A stretch of 37,636 nt of DNA from DATLZC01 sp037444005. GTDB lineage: Bacteria; Chloroflexota; Dehalococcoidia; DSTF01; JACRBR01. Each line of letters starts with the position of its first letter. The first letter of the stretch is position 1. Positions 16,844 to 24,517 of the stretch are shown in pieces. The notes beneath the pieces were generated by a model. The model saw only the letters and a program-made list of their open reading frames with translations. It was not told the DNA's origin and did not search any database. A program made the translations under genes and the position numbers. The stretch lies in assembly GCA_037444005.1 (NCBI GenBank), contig JBBING010000015.1:1-37636 (forward strand). The letters run 5' to 3'.

Positions 16844-17323
16844 ATGGGCAAGGCAACGCTCGCTCGTCTTCTCGTCCTGTCAGTTATGGCCCTTTCAGCC
16901 ATGGGCGCTACTTACAAGTGCCGAGACGGCAGCGCGCTCATCGGAGGCGGAGGCGGCGGGGGAGGAGGAACCTACATTCCGCCCGAGCCAACACCGGTGC
17001 CGCCGAGCTACTGGCAAAGCAAAGGCGGGCAGTATTCGTATCGTGGCAACTGTCTGCCGGGCGAAGAAGTGGACCCTGTCACAACAGTGCTTCGGTATGG
17101 TACAGCGTCCGAGATCGAATCGCATCTCATCAGGGATGGTGGGTTCACCGCCACCAACGAAAGTCCTCAGCTGTTCAAGGACAACGGCTGGTGCGGTCCC
17201 GGCGAGCTTTCCCTCGGTACGGCAGCGGGGATGGAAATCTGTTTCGGCCTGCTGTGCGCGAAAGAGCGCTGGCACGTGCGCTGCAACATCGTAAGCACAG
17301 GGGATCCGTCTGGTTTCCAGTAG
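16844..17323 (+). CDS. Exported protein of unknown family, possibly amber-truncated
   Basis: A 159-residue protein starting at ATG 16844 with a perfect AGGAGG 6 nt upstream. Residues 1-22 form a signal peptide (basic MGKATLAR, hydrophobic LLVLSVMALSAMGA). A nine-Gly run and a Pro-rich linker follow, then a domain with five cysteines (C49-type NCLPGEE, GWCGPG, EICFGLLC, RCN), consistent with disulfides outside the cell. The reading frame ends at TAG 17321-17323 but stays open in phase for another 87 codons. I do not recognise the family. Confidence 0.7.
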   Translation: MGKATLARLLVLSVMALSAMGATYKCRDGSALIGGGGGGGGGTYIPPEPTPVPPSYWQSKGGQYSYRGNCLPGEEVDPVTTVLRYGTASEIESHLIRDGGFTATNESPQLFKDNGWCGPGELSLGTAAGMEICFGLLCAKERWHVRCNIVSTGDPSGFQ

Positions 17324-17587
17324 GCTTCCTGCACTCCTCATCGTGACAGCGCCGACGGATCAGTGTTCGACGGCTGTACCCATGTCGTTCATTCCTACGT
17401 TTCCGTGGATGAATACAAGGGGAGTGGATTTGATGTCGGTAGGGATTGGCTTTGGACGAAGCTTGTAGAGGGTGATGGACACTATTTCGAGGGCGCTCAG
17501 AACTGGGGAAATACAATGCGCATCCTTCAGTGTAACGGAGAGTTGACAGGTTCGGATGGTAAGGTGAACGTCATCTGGATTCGTTGA
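17324..17587 (+). pseudogene. In-phase continuation after amber stop, or separate small ORF
   Basis: Directly after the TAG the same frame runs 87 codons to TGA at 17585-17587, giving a Trp- and Cys-containing sequence (SVFDGCTHVV, GRDWLWTKL, GAQNWGNTMRILQCNG) that looks like a genuine extracellular domain. An internal GTG at 17363 could start a 74-residue protein but has no good SD and no signal peptide. The simplest reading is that the upstream exported protein once ended here and was cut by a nonsense mutation; amber readthrough is the alternative. Confidence 0.45.
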
Positions 17588-17627
17588 CGCTCGGGACATA
17601 GGTCCCTCGAGCTAGGGGGAGAATACG

Positions 17628-18272
17628 ATGTCTGCCGTGAGAAAGCGAGCTACCATTGCGGGAGTGGGTGCAGTTGGGGCGACCGCCCTCGTTGGCGGGT
17701 TATTGGGGCTAGCATCCTTGTTCGGCCATTCGGACTCAGTCCAAACGGCCCAGGTCAACGCGGACTGCATGCGGATGTTGCGTGAGTTCACGGACTATCC
17801 GGTTCTTTATCCCGGGGAAGTGGTATTCGGGTTGCCTCTGACTATGTGCGACAGGTATCGCAACTCGGCCATGTATGATGCGACAGGCAAAATGGTGCGG
17901 CCCGCAACCGACTTACTCGCCCTGGTGTACGGGACGTGTCAGCCCGCACCGGACGCTGGTTGCCCGCCTCCCGTGCAGGTCATCATCGAGCCGCCCTGCG
18001 GGCCCGGTCTCCATGACTCGCAAAAGGTTGAAGCGATGCGTATTCGAGGAGTAGATGCATTCGTCAAACCCGATGGTTCCGTCCGCATAGAGTCGGACCA
18101 GTTCACAGTGTCCCTGTTTGCGGTCATTGAGCCCGGCGGCGGTCCGAGGAAGCAACGAGAGAACGCGCTGCGACTGGCTGAACTGTTGCGGGGCGGCAAT
18201 GCCATGGCGCAAAGGATTCGCCCCGACACCGGGCTAGACGTTCCGCTGGACTATCGACCGTCATGCGACTAA
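17628..18272 (+). CDS. Membrane-anchored or exported protein of unknown function
   Basis: A 214-residue protein with one N-terminal hydrophobic segment (about residues 9-32, Gly/Ala/Leu-rich) and an exported remainder with several cysteines. The motifs YPVLYPGEVVFGLPLT and VYGTC...GCPPPVQVI recall unnamed secreted proteins I have seen in Thermoleophilia-type actinobacteria; I know no function. ATG start with AGGGGGAGA 6 nt upstream. Its last codons overlap the ATG of the next membrane protein by 10 bp, so they are co-translated. Confidence 0.8.
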   Translation: MSAVRKRATIAGVGAVGATALVGGLLGLASLFGHSDSVQTAQVNADCMRMLREFTDYPVLYPGEVVFGLPLTMCDRYRNSAMYDATGKMVRPATDLLALVYGTCQPAPDAGCPPPVQVIIEPPCGPGLHDSQKVEAMRIRGVDAFVKPDGSVRIESDQFTVSLFAVIEPGGGPRKQRENALRLAELLRGGNAMAQRIRPDTGLDVPLDYRPSCD

Positions 18273-18754
18273 CCGTAGGTCGCGAGCCACTCCTCGATGT
18301 GGGCAGGCGACTGCTCGCATCGATGGCGGCCGCATGCCTGGCTGATCTCGCTCTCGTTTTGGTCTCAGGCGTGCTTGCCTTCGGCTACTTTGTGGTGGCC
18401 GACCGAGCCATCGAACGGCCGCTCGGCGAAGCGACGCGCGAGGTTCTGTCGTGGCTCGCCGTGGTCTCCATTCTGGGCGTGCCCGCCGCTCTAGGCGCGC
18501 TGACGTTCCCGCGCCGGGGCCGATGGTGGCATGCCTACCCCGCGGTGGCAGGTCCGCTTGCCGTCCCCGGGTTCGTGGCCTGGTCTATGTGGGCGCTCTG
18601 GGTGATCTCGATCCTGAACCAGTGCGCGTTCGGCCTTCCCTTCCCGTACAAGGCCGCCAGAGACGCCTGTTCCCGGAGACTGTGGATGAGCGGGCGTGTC
18701 AGCGGGGTGCGTTCCGCTCACAGTGGCGCTTCAGCGCTTCCATGGAGGCGCTGA
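18263..18754 (+). CDS. Small multi-pass membrane protein of unknown function
   Basis: A 163-residue protein with about four predicted helices (AACLADLALVLVSGVLAFGYFVV, LSWLAVVSILGVPAALGAL, YPAVAGPLAVPGFVAWSMWALWVISIL). ATG overlaps the preceding gene. Its 3' end overlaps the convergent SRPBCC gene by 56 bp, and the last 25 residues are unusual in composition (Ser/Arg-rich), so the true stop may have been lost upstream and the tail may be fortuitous. No family recognised. Confidence 0.65.
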   Translation: MRLTVGREPLLDVGRRLLASMAAACLADLALVLVSGVLAFGYFVVADRAIERPLGEATREVLSWLAVVSILGVPAALGALTFPRRGRWWHAYPAVAGPLAVPGFVAWSMWALWVISILNQCAFGLPFPYKAARDACSRRLWMSGRVSGVRSAHSGASALPWRR

Positions 18755-19148
18755 CGGCCCGACGGGTCGCCGGCAGCGCGTACAGACGCTCGACGAGCCG
18801 CCCCACGACCGGGACCGGGGCCGTGACCTCCATCGTTACCGTTAGCCTCGTGCCGCCGTCCGCGGGTGCGAGCGTGTACGTTTCGTCGAAGCGCAGCGGC
18901 CCGACGCGCAGCAGCGAACGCAGCGTGCGCTCCGGCATGACCTCCTGCGGCCGGTCGTCGAGGACCCCGAAGATTCCTCCTCGATAGCGCCAGCGCACAT
19001 GCTGCCCCGGACGGGGGTAATCGGGCGGGGCGTCCAGCGCCTCGACGACGCCGGTATCCCACTGAACGACCTCGTTGGGGTCGCAGATGGCGCGCCAGAC
19101 CCTCGACGGCGGCGCAGCAATGGTCAGGTCGATGACGAAGCGCTCCAT
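18699..19148 (-). CDS. SRPBCC (START-like) family protein
   Basis: A 149-residue protein of the SRPBCC ligand-binding fold: N-terminal MERFVIDLTIAAPPSRVWRAI, central strands RLTVTMEVTAPVPVVGRLVERLY. Such proteins bind hydrophobic ligands or act as cyclase/dehydrase-like enzymes; no catalytic residues can be named here. The ATG at 19148 lies 5 nt after the oxidoreductase stop, so expression is coupled to it. Confidence 0.85.
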   Translation of the reverse strand: MERFVIDLTIAAPPSRVWRAICDPNEVVQWDTGVVEALDAPPDYPRPGQHVRWRYRGGIFGVLDDRPQEVMPERTLRSLLRVGPLRFDETYTLAPADGGTRLTVTMEVTAPVPVVGRLVERLYALPATRRAVSASMEALKRHCERNAPR

Positions 19149-19153
19149 CGTGA

Positions 19154-20230
19154 CTACGCGAGATCGATGGGCCGCCCCTCTCGCGCCGAGCGGTAAATAG
19201 CGTCGACCACGCGATGCGCATACACCGCGGTGTCGAAGTCCGGGAACGAGGGGCGGTCTTCGTTCACCGCACGCAGGAAGGCGTAGTCCTCGAGCGAGAA
19301 GCGCGCGGCCAGCGAACGCAGCCGTTCGTCGTCGATGCCTTCGCGAACGTAGTAGCGCTCGAGCACCTCGGACGACGGGACCTCCGTCCGTCCGCCGGCG
19401 GCGTTGCTGTCGATGCGGATGGCGCCGGTCCAGTCGTCGTCCTCCCACGAGATCTGCGCGCGCTCACAGGTGACGAACATGCGGCGCGACGAACCTCGGT
19501 GAAGGATGTCGTGCCAGATGGAGACGTGGCTGGCGACGGCGCCGCTCTCGAACTCGAGGGTCGCTGTGCTCAGGTCCTCCACGCCTTCCTTGCCGAAGAA
19601 CGACCGGGTGACGCCGTGCACCCGACGCACTCTCCCGAAGCACCAGACCAGCACGTCGATATCGTGGATGGCGTGTTCGAGGAGCGTTCCCGCACCCACC
19701 TGCGTCACGTCGCCGCGCCAGGTGCTGCGATAGTGCCCCTGGATGGGGAAGAACTGGTCGTCGATCATCACCGCCGACATCACCCGGCCGGACGCCGGTT
19801 CCAACACGAGGTCGCGCATCACGGTGATGACAGGCGAGTACCGCAGAACGAGCCCGACCTGATGGGTGACGCCCGCGGCCTTCGCGGCGTCGCGCATCTC
19901 GGCGGCGTCGTCGGCGTTGAATGCCAGGGGCTTCTCGCAGAAGACGGCTTTACCCGCGCGCAGCGCCTTCAGCACGAGCGTTTTGTGACTCACGGTCGGA
20001 GTACACACGTAGACCGTGTTCACGTCGGGCGAGGCGATGAGCTCGTCGGCGTCGGTGGTGACGAAGTCGAGGCCTGCGACCCGCGCGTAGCTCTCGGCCC
20101 GCTCGCGGTCGGCATCGCACACGCCGACGAAGTGCGCCTCGACGAGGCCCAGCTTGATACAGGTGTGGATGGCCTTCCCGTGGAAGGTGCCGATCACTCC
20201 CGCGCCGATGACGCCGATTCTGGGCCGCAT
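19154..20230 (-). CDS. Gfo/Idh/MocA family oxidoreductase
   Basis: A 358-residue NAD(P)-dependent dehydrogenase of sugar or inositol-like substrates. N-terminal Rossmann fold GVIGAGVIG (residues 6-14), catalytic-loop motif FCEKPLAFN, and the C-terminal substrate domain with GTLLEHAIHDIDVLVWCFG, the usual place of the catalytic His/Asp pair. ATG start. Coupled downstream to the SRPBCC gene. No sugar transporter or kinase is adjacent, so the substrate is open. Confidence 0.93.
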   Translation of the reverse strand: MRPRIGVIGAGVIGTFHGKAIHTCIKLGLVEAHFVGVCDADRERAESYARVAGLDFVTTDADELIASPDVNTVYVCTPTVSHKTLVLKALRAGKAVFCEKPLAFNADDAAEMRDAAKAAGVTHQVGLVLRYSPVITVMRDLVLEPASGRVMSAVMIDDQFFPIQGHYRSTWRGDVTQVGAGTLLEHAIHDIDVLVWCFGRVRRVHGVTRSFFGKEGVEDLSTATLEFESGAVASHVSIWHDILHRGSSRRMFVTCERAQISWEDDDWTGAIRIDSNAAGGRTEVPSSEVLERYYVREGIDDERLRSLAARFSLEDYAFLRAVNEDRPSFPDFDTAVYAHRVVDAIYRSAREGRPIDLA

Positions 20231-20276
20231 GGTGGGCCAATCATAGCCGGAGCGCGGATCGCGAGAAAGCGGTCGC

Positions 20277-20861
20277 TCAACCGAGGTCCAGCGCCAGCAC
20301 CTCCGTCAGGCGCCGGATGCGAGGCACGCCGGGTGGTGTCGGCGTTCGCGCGGTCTTCGGCCATTCGCGGAGCACAGGCAGATGGATCCCGTTCTGCTTC
20401 AGATACCAGATGGCCGTCGGGTCGTCGTCGACGTGAACGCGGGCTCCGATTCTGCGGAGGGTCGCGAGCTTGTGCTGGCGGGTCGACAACGTGTTCGGAC
20501 TCATGTAGACGGCGTCGATGTAGTCCGCGAGGCCGTGGCGGCGGAGCCACGCGTCGAGCGCCCGTCGCCCCGAGACACTGCGTCCCGTCGTGATGACGAT
20601 GCGGGCGCGGCCGCTCAGGGCCTCCAGCGCCGCCTGCGCCTCGGGATCGGGGCGACGCCACGCGAACCTGAGCCATTCGAACGCTTCGCGCAGGCGGGAC
20701 GGGGACGATGGCGCATCGTAGAGGCGATCGACGTCGTTCGGCGGGGGCGGAACCGGCTTCGGCTGAGAGGAGATTCCCGGGTTCAGCCCGAAGGGCCAGA
20801 CGGCGAGCACGCCGTCGAGGTCGAACGAGACGACTGGCTGCGGCGGAGGCGTCTCGCGCAT
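20277..20861 (-). CDS. HAD-like hydrolase
   Basis: A 194-residue protein with HAD-superfamily motifs: SFDLDGVLAV (motif I, nucleophile and acid Asp), VITTGRSVSGRRALDAWL (motif II region) and VHVDDDPTAI (motif IV). It would hydrolyse a phosphate ester or act as a nucleotidase-like enzyme. It starts 1 nt after the enoyl-CoA hydratase stop (TGA-G-ATG). The insert between motifs I and II is Pro-rich and gives no further clue. Confidence 0.8.
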   Translation of the reverse strand: MRETPPPQPVVSFDLDGVLAVWPFGLNPGISSQPKPVPPPPNDVDRLYDAPSSPSRLREAFEWLRFAWRRPDPEAQAALEALSGRARIVITTGRSVSGRRALDAWLRRHGLADYIDAVYMSPNTLSTRQHKLATLRRIGARVHVDDDPTAIWYLKQNGIHLPVLREWPKTARTPTPPGVPRIRRLTEVLALDLG

Positions 20862-20862
20862 C

Positions 20863-21645
20863 TCACCGTCCGGTGAACCGCGGCTCGCGCTTCTCGAGGA
20901 ACGCCCGGACGCCTTCGTCCCGGTCCTCGATCTCGAACGTCCGCCAGTAGAGCATGTCCCGGAACGCCTCCTGCAGTGTCATGTCGAGTTCGCCGTACAC
21001 CTGCGACTTCAGGATGCCGATGGCGCGCGTCGGGCCGGAGGCGAGCCGCTGCGCCAACGCCATCGTTTCGTCCTCGAGCCGTTCGTCGTCCACGACCCGC
21101 GTGACGAGCCCGATGCGCAGCGCCTCTTCGGCGGGCACGGGCTCCGCCAGCATGAGCATCTCGATGGCCTTCGTCAGGCCGACGAGGCGGGGCAACAGAT
21201 ACGTGGCCCCGGTGGTCACGTGCATCCCTCGCGCGATGCGCGGCTCCCCGATGATCGCGCTCCGGGCGGCGATGCGGAAGTCGCAGGCCATGGCGAGGTC
21301 GTTGCCCATCCCGAGGCAGTAGCCGTGGATGGAAGCGATGACGGGCTTCTGCAACCCGCGGACAGCGACGATGACGGCGTGCTGGTAATCGGCTTGCGGC
21401 TTGTGCCCCGGCGGTACGGGTCGGGGGAATTCGCCCATGCCCGAGAGGTCGTCGCCCGCGCAGAACGCGCGCCCGGCCCCGCGGATCACGAGGGCGCGGA
21501 TGGATTCGTCGAACGTGGCGCGCTCGACGACACGCACGATCTCGTCGAGCATCACGTTGGTCATGGCGTTCAGCTTCTGCGGGCGGTTCAACGTCACGAC
21601 GCCGATGCGCTCCCGCTGTTCGAACACGATGTCCCGATACGTCAT
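20863..21645 (-). CDS. Enoyl-CoA hydratase/isomerase (crotonase) family protein
   Basis: A 260-residue crotonase. Acyl-CoA oxyanion-hole motifs: AGRAFCAGDDLSGMG and IHGYCLGMGNDLAMACDFRIAA. At the place of the first catalytic Glu (usually PE) the sequence is GEPRIARG, with Arg, and the following loop reads TTGATY instead of the usual GGT; the second Glu position (AIEML) is retained. It may therefore not be a classical hydratase but an isomerase, hydrolase or other crotonase reaction. ATG with GGAGGG about 9 nt upstream. The HAD gene follows, coupled. Confidence 0.9.
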   Translation of the reverse strand: MTYRDIVFEQRERIGVVTLNRPQKLNAMTNVMLDEIVRVVERATFDESIRALVIRGAGRAFCAGDDLSGMGEFPRPVPPGHKPQADYQHAVIVAVRGLQKPVIASIHGYCLGMGNDLAMACDFRIAARSAIIGEPRIARGMHVTTGATYLLPRLVGLTKAIEMLMLAEPVPAEEALRIGLVTRVVDDERLEDETMALAQRLASGPTRAIGILKSQVYGELDMTLQEAFRDMLYWRTFEIEDRDEGVRAFLEKREPRFTGR

Positions 21646-21919
21646 GGGTACGGCCCTCCGCCGGCGTTCTCGTGAACGTCACACAAACTTAGGGATGACG
21701 CAATACTCTCTTAACACTTTGCCCTTAGGATGGGCGTTGAAGGTTCTGGATAGCGAACTACCCTCATCCTCCTCCTGCACTGGGGCTATCCGACCAAGAC
21801 GAACCGGGACGCGCTGACGGGTCACAGCGGGTCCCGGATTTCGTTTTCCTCGGTTTGACACCCCGATCTGGCGGTTCCTACACTGCGATGAAACCATTCG
21901 GAGTCGCCGGGGCGCCGCC
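21646..21919. other. Divergent intergenic region, relatively AT-rich
   Basis: A 274-nt spacer between the minus-strand crotonase and the plus-strand HEAT-repeat gene. The part at 21664-21800 is visibly richer in A/T than the surroundings and carries CTTAACAC and CCCTTAGGATGGGCG words, but no ORF or clear hairpin. The plus-strand promoter is entered separately; the minus-strand promoter is presumably in the A/T-rich part but I could not assign boxes. Confidence 0.5.
21855..21884 (+). promoter_or_regulatory. Sigma70-type promoter for HEAT-repeat operon
   Basis: Consensus TTGACA at 21855-21860, 18-nt spacer, TACACT at 21879-21884. A start near 21891 gives a leader of about 30 nt to the TTG start codon of the HEAT-repeat gene. 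Confidence 0.55.
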
Positions 21920-22840
21920 TTGTCGTTCGATACCGTTCTCGCCGAGCTCGCTGACCTCTCGCGTCCCATCCGCGCCTCTTCGCTCACCGGGCTGTCGTCG
22001 CTGGGTCCGGCCGAAGCCTCGCGCTTCCTCGATGTCTGGCTCGGGCTTCCCGGAGCCCGCAAACGTCAGGTGGTCAATCGGCTCGTTGACCTCGCGGAAG
22101 ACAATATCGAACTCAACTTCGACGCCGTCTACTTCATCGCCCTCGCGGACGGGGAGCCCGAGGTGCGGCTCGCCGCTGTCCGCGGGCTGTGGGAGTACGA
22201 GGGACGCGATCTCATCAATCATCTCATCGGCCTGCTGCGGTCCGACCCGGACGCCAGAGTGCGGGCGGAGGCGGCGCTGGGCCTCGGACGCTTCGCGCTC
22301 CTGGCCGAGTTCGGAAAGCTCGCGGCGGACGACGCCGAACGCGTGGACGAAGCGCTGCGTCGCACGGCCGAGGATAGCTCCGAGCCGTCGGAGGTGCGAG
22401 GACGGGCGCTCGAGGCGCTGGGCGCTCGCAGCCTGCCGTGGGTGACCGAGCTCATCCGCCAGGCATACACCGCCGGAGACCGGCGTATGCGGGTCAGCGC
22501 TGTCCACGCCATGGGGCGGTCGTGCGACGCTCGCTGGCTCGACGATGTGATCCGCGAGCTGTCGAGCGAGGATCCGGAGTTCCGATTCGAGGCGGCGACG
22601 GCCTCCGGCGCTATCGGCGACGAATCCGCCGTACCTCATCTCATCCCGCTGCTCGCGGACGCCGATACGGAAGTGCAGGAGGCCGCGATCCACGCGCTGG
22701 GGGAGATCGGCGGACGAGAAGCCAAGAAGGCTCTCGAGGAGGCGCTCGACACCAAGGACGAGCGCGTGCGCGAGGCCATTCAGGAAGCGCTGGAGGCCGC
22801 CGACTTCTATGACGACCCGTTGGGGTTCCGTTTGAGGTGA
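21920..22840 (+). CDS. HEAT-repeat protein
   Basis: A 306-residue all-helical repeat protein. At least five HEAT/PBS-lyase-type units are visible from residue 70 on, each with the (V/I)R..A..ALG pattern, for example EVRLAAVRGLW, ARVRAEAALGLGRF, RMRVSAVHAMGRS, EFRFEAATASGAIGD and EVQEAAIHALGEIG. Such proteins act as binding scaffolds; no catalytic function is expected. The start is TTG at 21920; no ATG or GTG lies in frame upstream, and a GGGG SD is only weak. Its stop overlaps the Nudix gene start (GTGA). Confidence 0.87.
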   Translation: MSFDTVLAELADLSRPIRASSLTGLSSLGPAEASRFLDVWLGLPGARKRQVVNRLVDLAEDNIELNFDAVYFIALADGEPEVRLAAVRGLWEYEGRDLINHLIGLLRSDPDARVRAEAALGLGRFALLAEFGKLAADDAERVDEALRRTAEDSSEPSEVRGRALEALGARSLPWVTELIRQAYTAGDRRMRVSAVHAMGRSCDARWLDDVIRELSSEDPEFRFEAATASGAIGDESAVPHLIPLLADADTEVQEAAIHALGEIGGREAKKALEEALDTKDERVREAIQEALEAADFYDDPLGFRLR

Positions 22841-23316
22841 GAGAGGTGGTCCGTCGACGCGCGGCAGCGCCGGTCGGGGAGGAGCGGGCGGTCTCCGCCG
22901 GGGGTGTCGTCTACCGGCGCGGAGCGCACGGCCCGGAGATCGTGCTCTGCGGGCGGAGTCCAGAAGGACTGTGGGCGCTCCCCAAGGGCACGCCGGCTCC
23001 GGGCGAACGGCTCGAGGAGACCGCGCTTCGCGAGGTCGAGGAGGAGACCGGCCTTCGAGTGGTCATCGAGCGCCCGCTGGGCGCCATCCGGTATCGCTTC
23101 GCCCGGCCCGATACCGGCGCGACGGTCCGAAAGACGGTGCGCCACTACCTCATGCGGGCGGTCGGCGGCGACCTTTCGGCGCACGATCACGAGTTCGACC
23201 GCGTCGGCTGGTTCCCGGTGGAAGAAGCGCTGCGCCTAATGACCTATCCGAACGAGGCGCGCATCGTGCGGCGCGCGGCGGAGCTCCTCGACGGGAAGAG
23301 GGAGACGGCGCCATGA
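22837..23316 (+). CDS. Nudix hydrolase
   Basis: A 159-residue Nudix protein. The Nudix box Gx5Ex7REUxEExGU is complete at residues 51-73 (G51, E57, R65-E66, E69-E70, G72). The pattern GVVYRRG...VLCGRSPEGLWALPKG resembles Ap4A- or nucleotide-diphosphate-cleaving members. GTG start overlapping the HEAT-repeat stop; its own stop overlaps the GNAT start. Substrate unknown. Confidence 0.93.
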   Translation: MREVVRRRAAAPVGEERAVSAGGVVYRRGAHGPEIVLCGRSPEGLWALPKGTPAPGERLEETALREVEEETGLRVVIERPLGAIRYRFARPDTGATVRKTVRHYLMRAVGGDLSAHDHEFDRVGWFPVEEALRLMTYPNEARIVRRAAELLDGKRETAP

Positions 23317-23879
23317 CCGCGGTCGTGGAAGGCGAGGTGGCGCGAGGCGAGCGTGTCATCCTGCGGGAGAAGCGGCTCTCGGACGCCCGGGACGACTTCC
23401 GCTGGCGGTCCGACGCCGAGCTCGCGCGCTATGACGCGGCCCGGCCGTTCACGGGGGCGTTCAGCGATTACCTCGCGATCTTCGAGGACGAGCTGCGGTT
23501 CCCGTCCCCCGACCGCCGCAGCTTCAGCATCGACGACCTGCACGGGAAGCACATCGGCAACGTCATGTACTACAACGTCGACCCTGTGCGGCGGGAGGTC
23601 GAGATCGGCATCACCATCGGCGAGCGAGCCTACTGGGGTCGCGGTTACGGCACCGACGCGGTGCGCGCCTTCACGCGATACCTGATCGAGCAGTTGGGGT
23701 TCGAGCGGGTGCATTTGAAGACGCTCGACTGGAACCACCGGGCGCAGCGCGCGTTCCTGAAGGCGGGCTTTCGGGTCGTCGCGCGGACCCGCCGCGGCGC
23801 CAGCAGCTTCTATCTCATGGAGTTCTTGAAGGACTGGCTCGACTGCGAGCCGTCTCAAACGCCGCCTGACGAACGCTGA
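23313..23879 (+). CDS. GNAT acetyltransferase, RimJ/RimL-like
   Basis: A 188-residue acetyltransferase. It has GERVILREKRLSDARD at the N-terminus, the acetyl-CoA loop RGYGTDAVRAF, and LKTLDWNHRAQRAFLKAGFR, the typical RimJ/RimL C-terminal block for N-terminal or small-molecule amino acetylation. ATG overlaps the Nudix stop (ATGA at 23313-23316). The frame is open further upstream through the Nudix gene but codes nothing recognisable there. Its stop is 1 nt from that of the convergent efp. Confidence 0.9.
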   Translation: MTAVVEGEVARGERVILREKRLSDARDDFRWRSDAELARYDAARPFTGAFSDYLAIFEDELRFPSPDRRSFSIDDLHGKHIGNVMYYNVDPVRREVEIGITIGERAYWGRGYGTDAVRAFTRYLIEQLGFERVHLKTLDWNHRAQRAFLKAGFRVVARTRRGASSFYLMEFLKDWLDCEPSQTPPDER

Positions 23880-23880
23880 C

Positions 23881-24438
23881 TCAGACCCGCGTCAGGTACT
23901 CCCCGGTTCTCGTGTCGACCTTGACTTTGTCCCCTGTGTTGACGAACAACGGGACGTTGACGACGAGACCCGTTTCCAGCTTCGCGGGCTTGGTGCCGCC
24001 CTGCGCCGTGTCCCCTTTTACCCAGGGCTCGGTCTCGACGACCGTGAGCTCGATGGACGTCGGCAGCTCGACGCCGATGGGCTCGTCCTCGTACGTCACG
24101 ACCTCGCAGAGGGCGTTTTCCGTCAGGTAGTTCGCGGCGTCGCCCACCTGCTGCCGGTTGAGGGCGATCTGGTCATAGGTTTCGGTGTTCATGAAGTGCC
24201 AGAGCTCGCCGTCGTTGTACAGGTACTGCATCGGATGGCGTTCCACGCGCGCACGCGTGAACTTTTCGCCCGCCTGGAAGGTCTTTTCCACCGTGTGGCC
24301 TGCCCGCACGTCGCGGAGCCTGAGCCGCACCTGAGCCGACCCCCGGCCCATCTTGATGTGCTGATAGTCGAGCACCTGGTAGACGACGCCGTCGATCTCC
24401 AGCGTCAAGCCCTTCCTGAGTTCTCCGGTCGAGATCAA
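23881..24438 (-). CDS. efp: Elongation factor P
   Basis: A 185-residue EF-P, the tRNA-mimicking factor that relieves ribosome stalling at polyproline. Three beta-barrel domains at family length; the C-terminal signature region VDTRTGEYLTRV is intact. The loop-tip residue that is modified in other bacteria is R32 (HIKMGRGSA) instead of the Lys of E. coli; Arg is also found in Thermus and in EarP-modified proteins. The start is TTG at 24438 with GAGGAG 7 nt upstream. It is the last gene of the aroQ-pepQ-efp set. Confidence 0.97.
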   Translation of the reverse strand: MISTGELRKGLTLEIDGVVYQVLDYQHIKMGRGSAQVRLRLRDVRAGHTVEKTFQAGEKFTRARVERHPMQYLYNDGELWHFMNTETYDQIALNRQQVGDAANYLTENALCEVVTYEDEPIGVELPTSIELTVVETEPWVKGDTAQGGTKPAKLETGLVVNVPLFVNTGDKVKVDTRTGEYLTRV

Positions 24439-24517
24439 TGGCTACTCCTCATGCTCGTGATTACGGCGTCTTCACCGCCGAGGCAAGCCTAACATATGAG
24501 CGGGGAGATCGGCTCGC

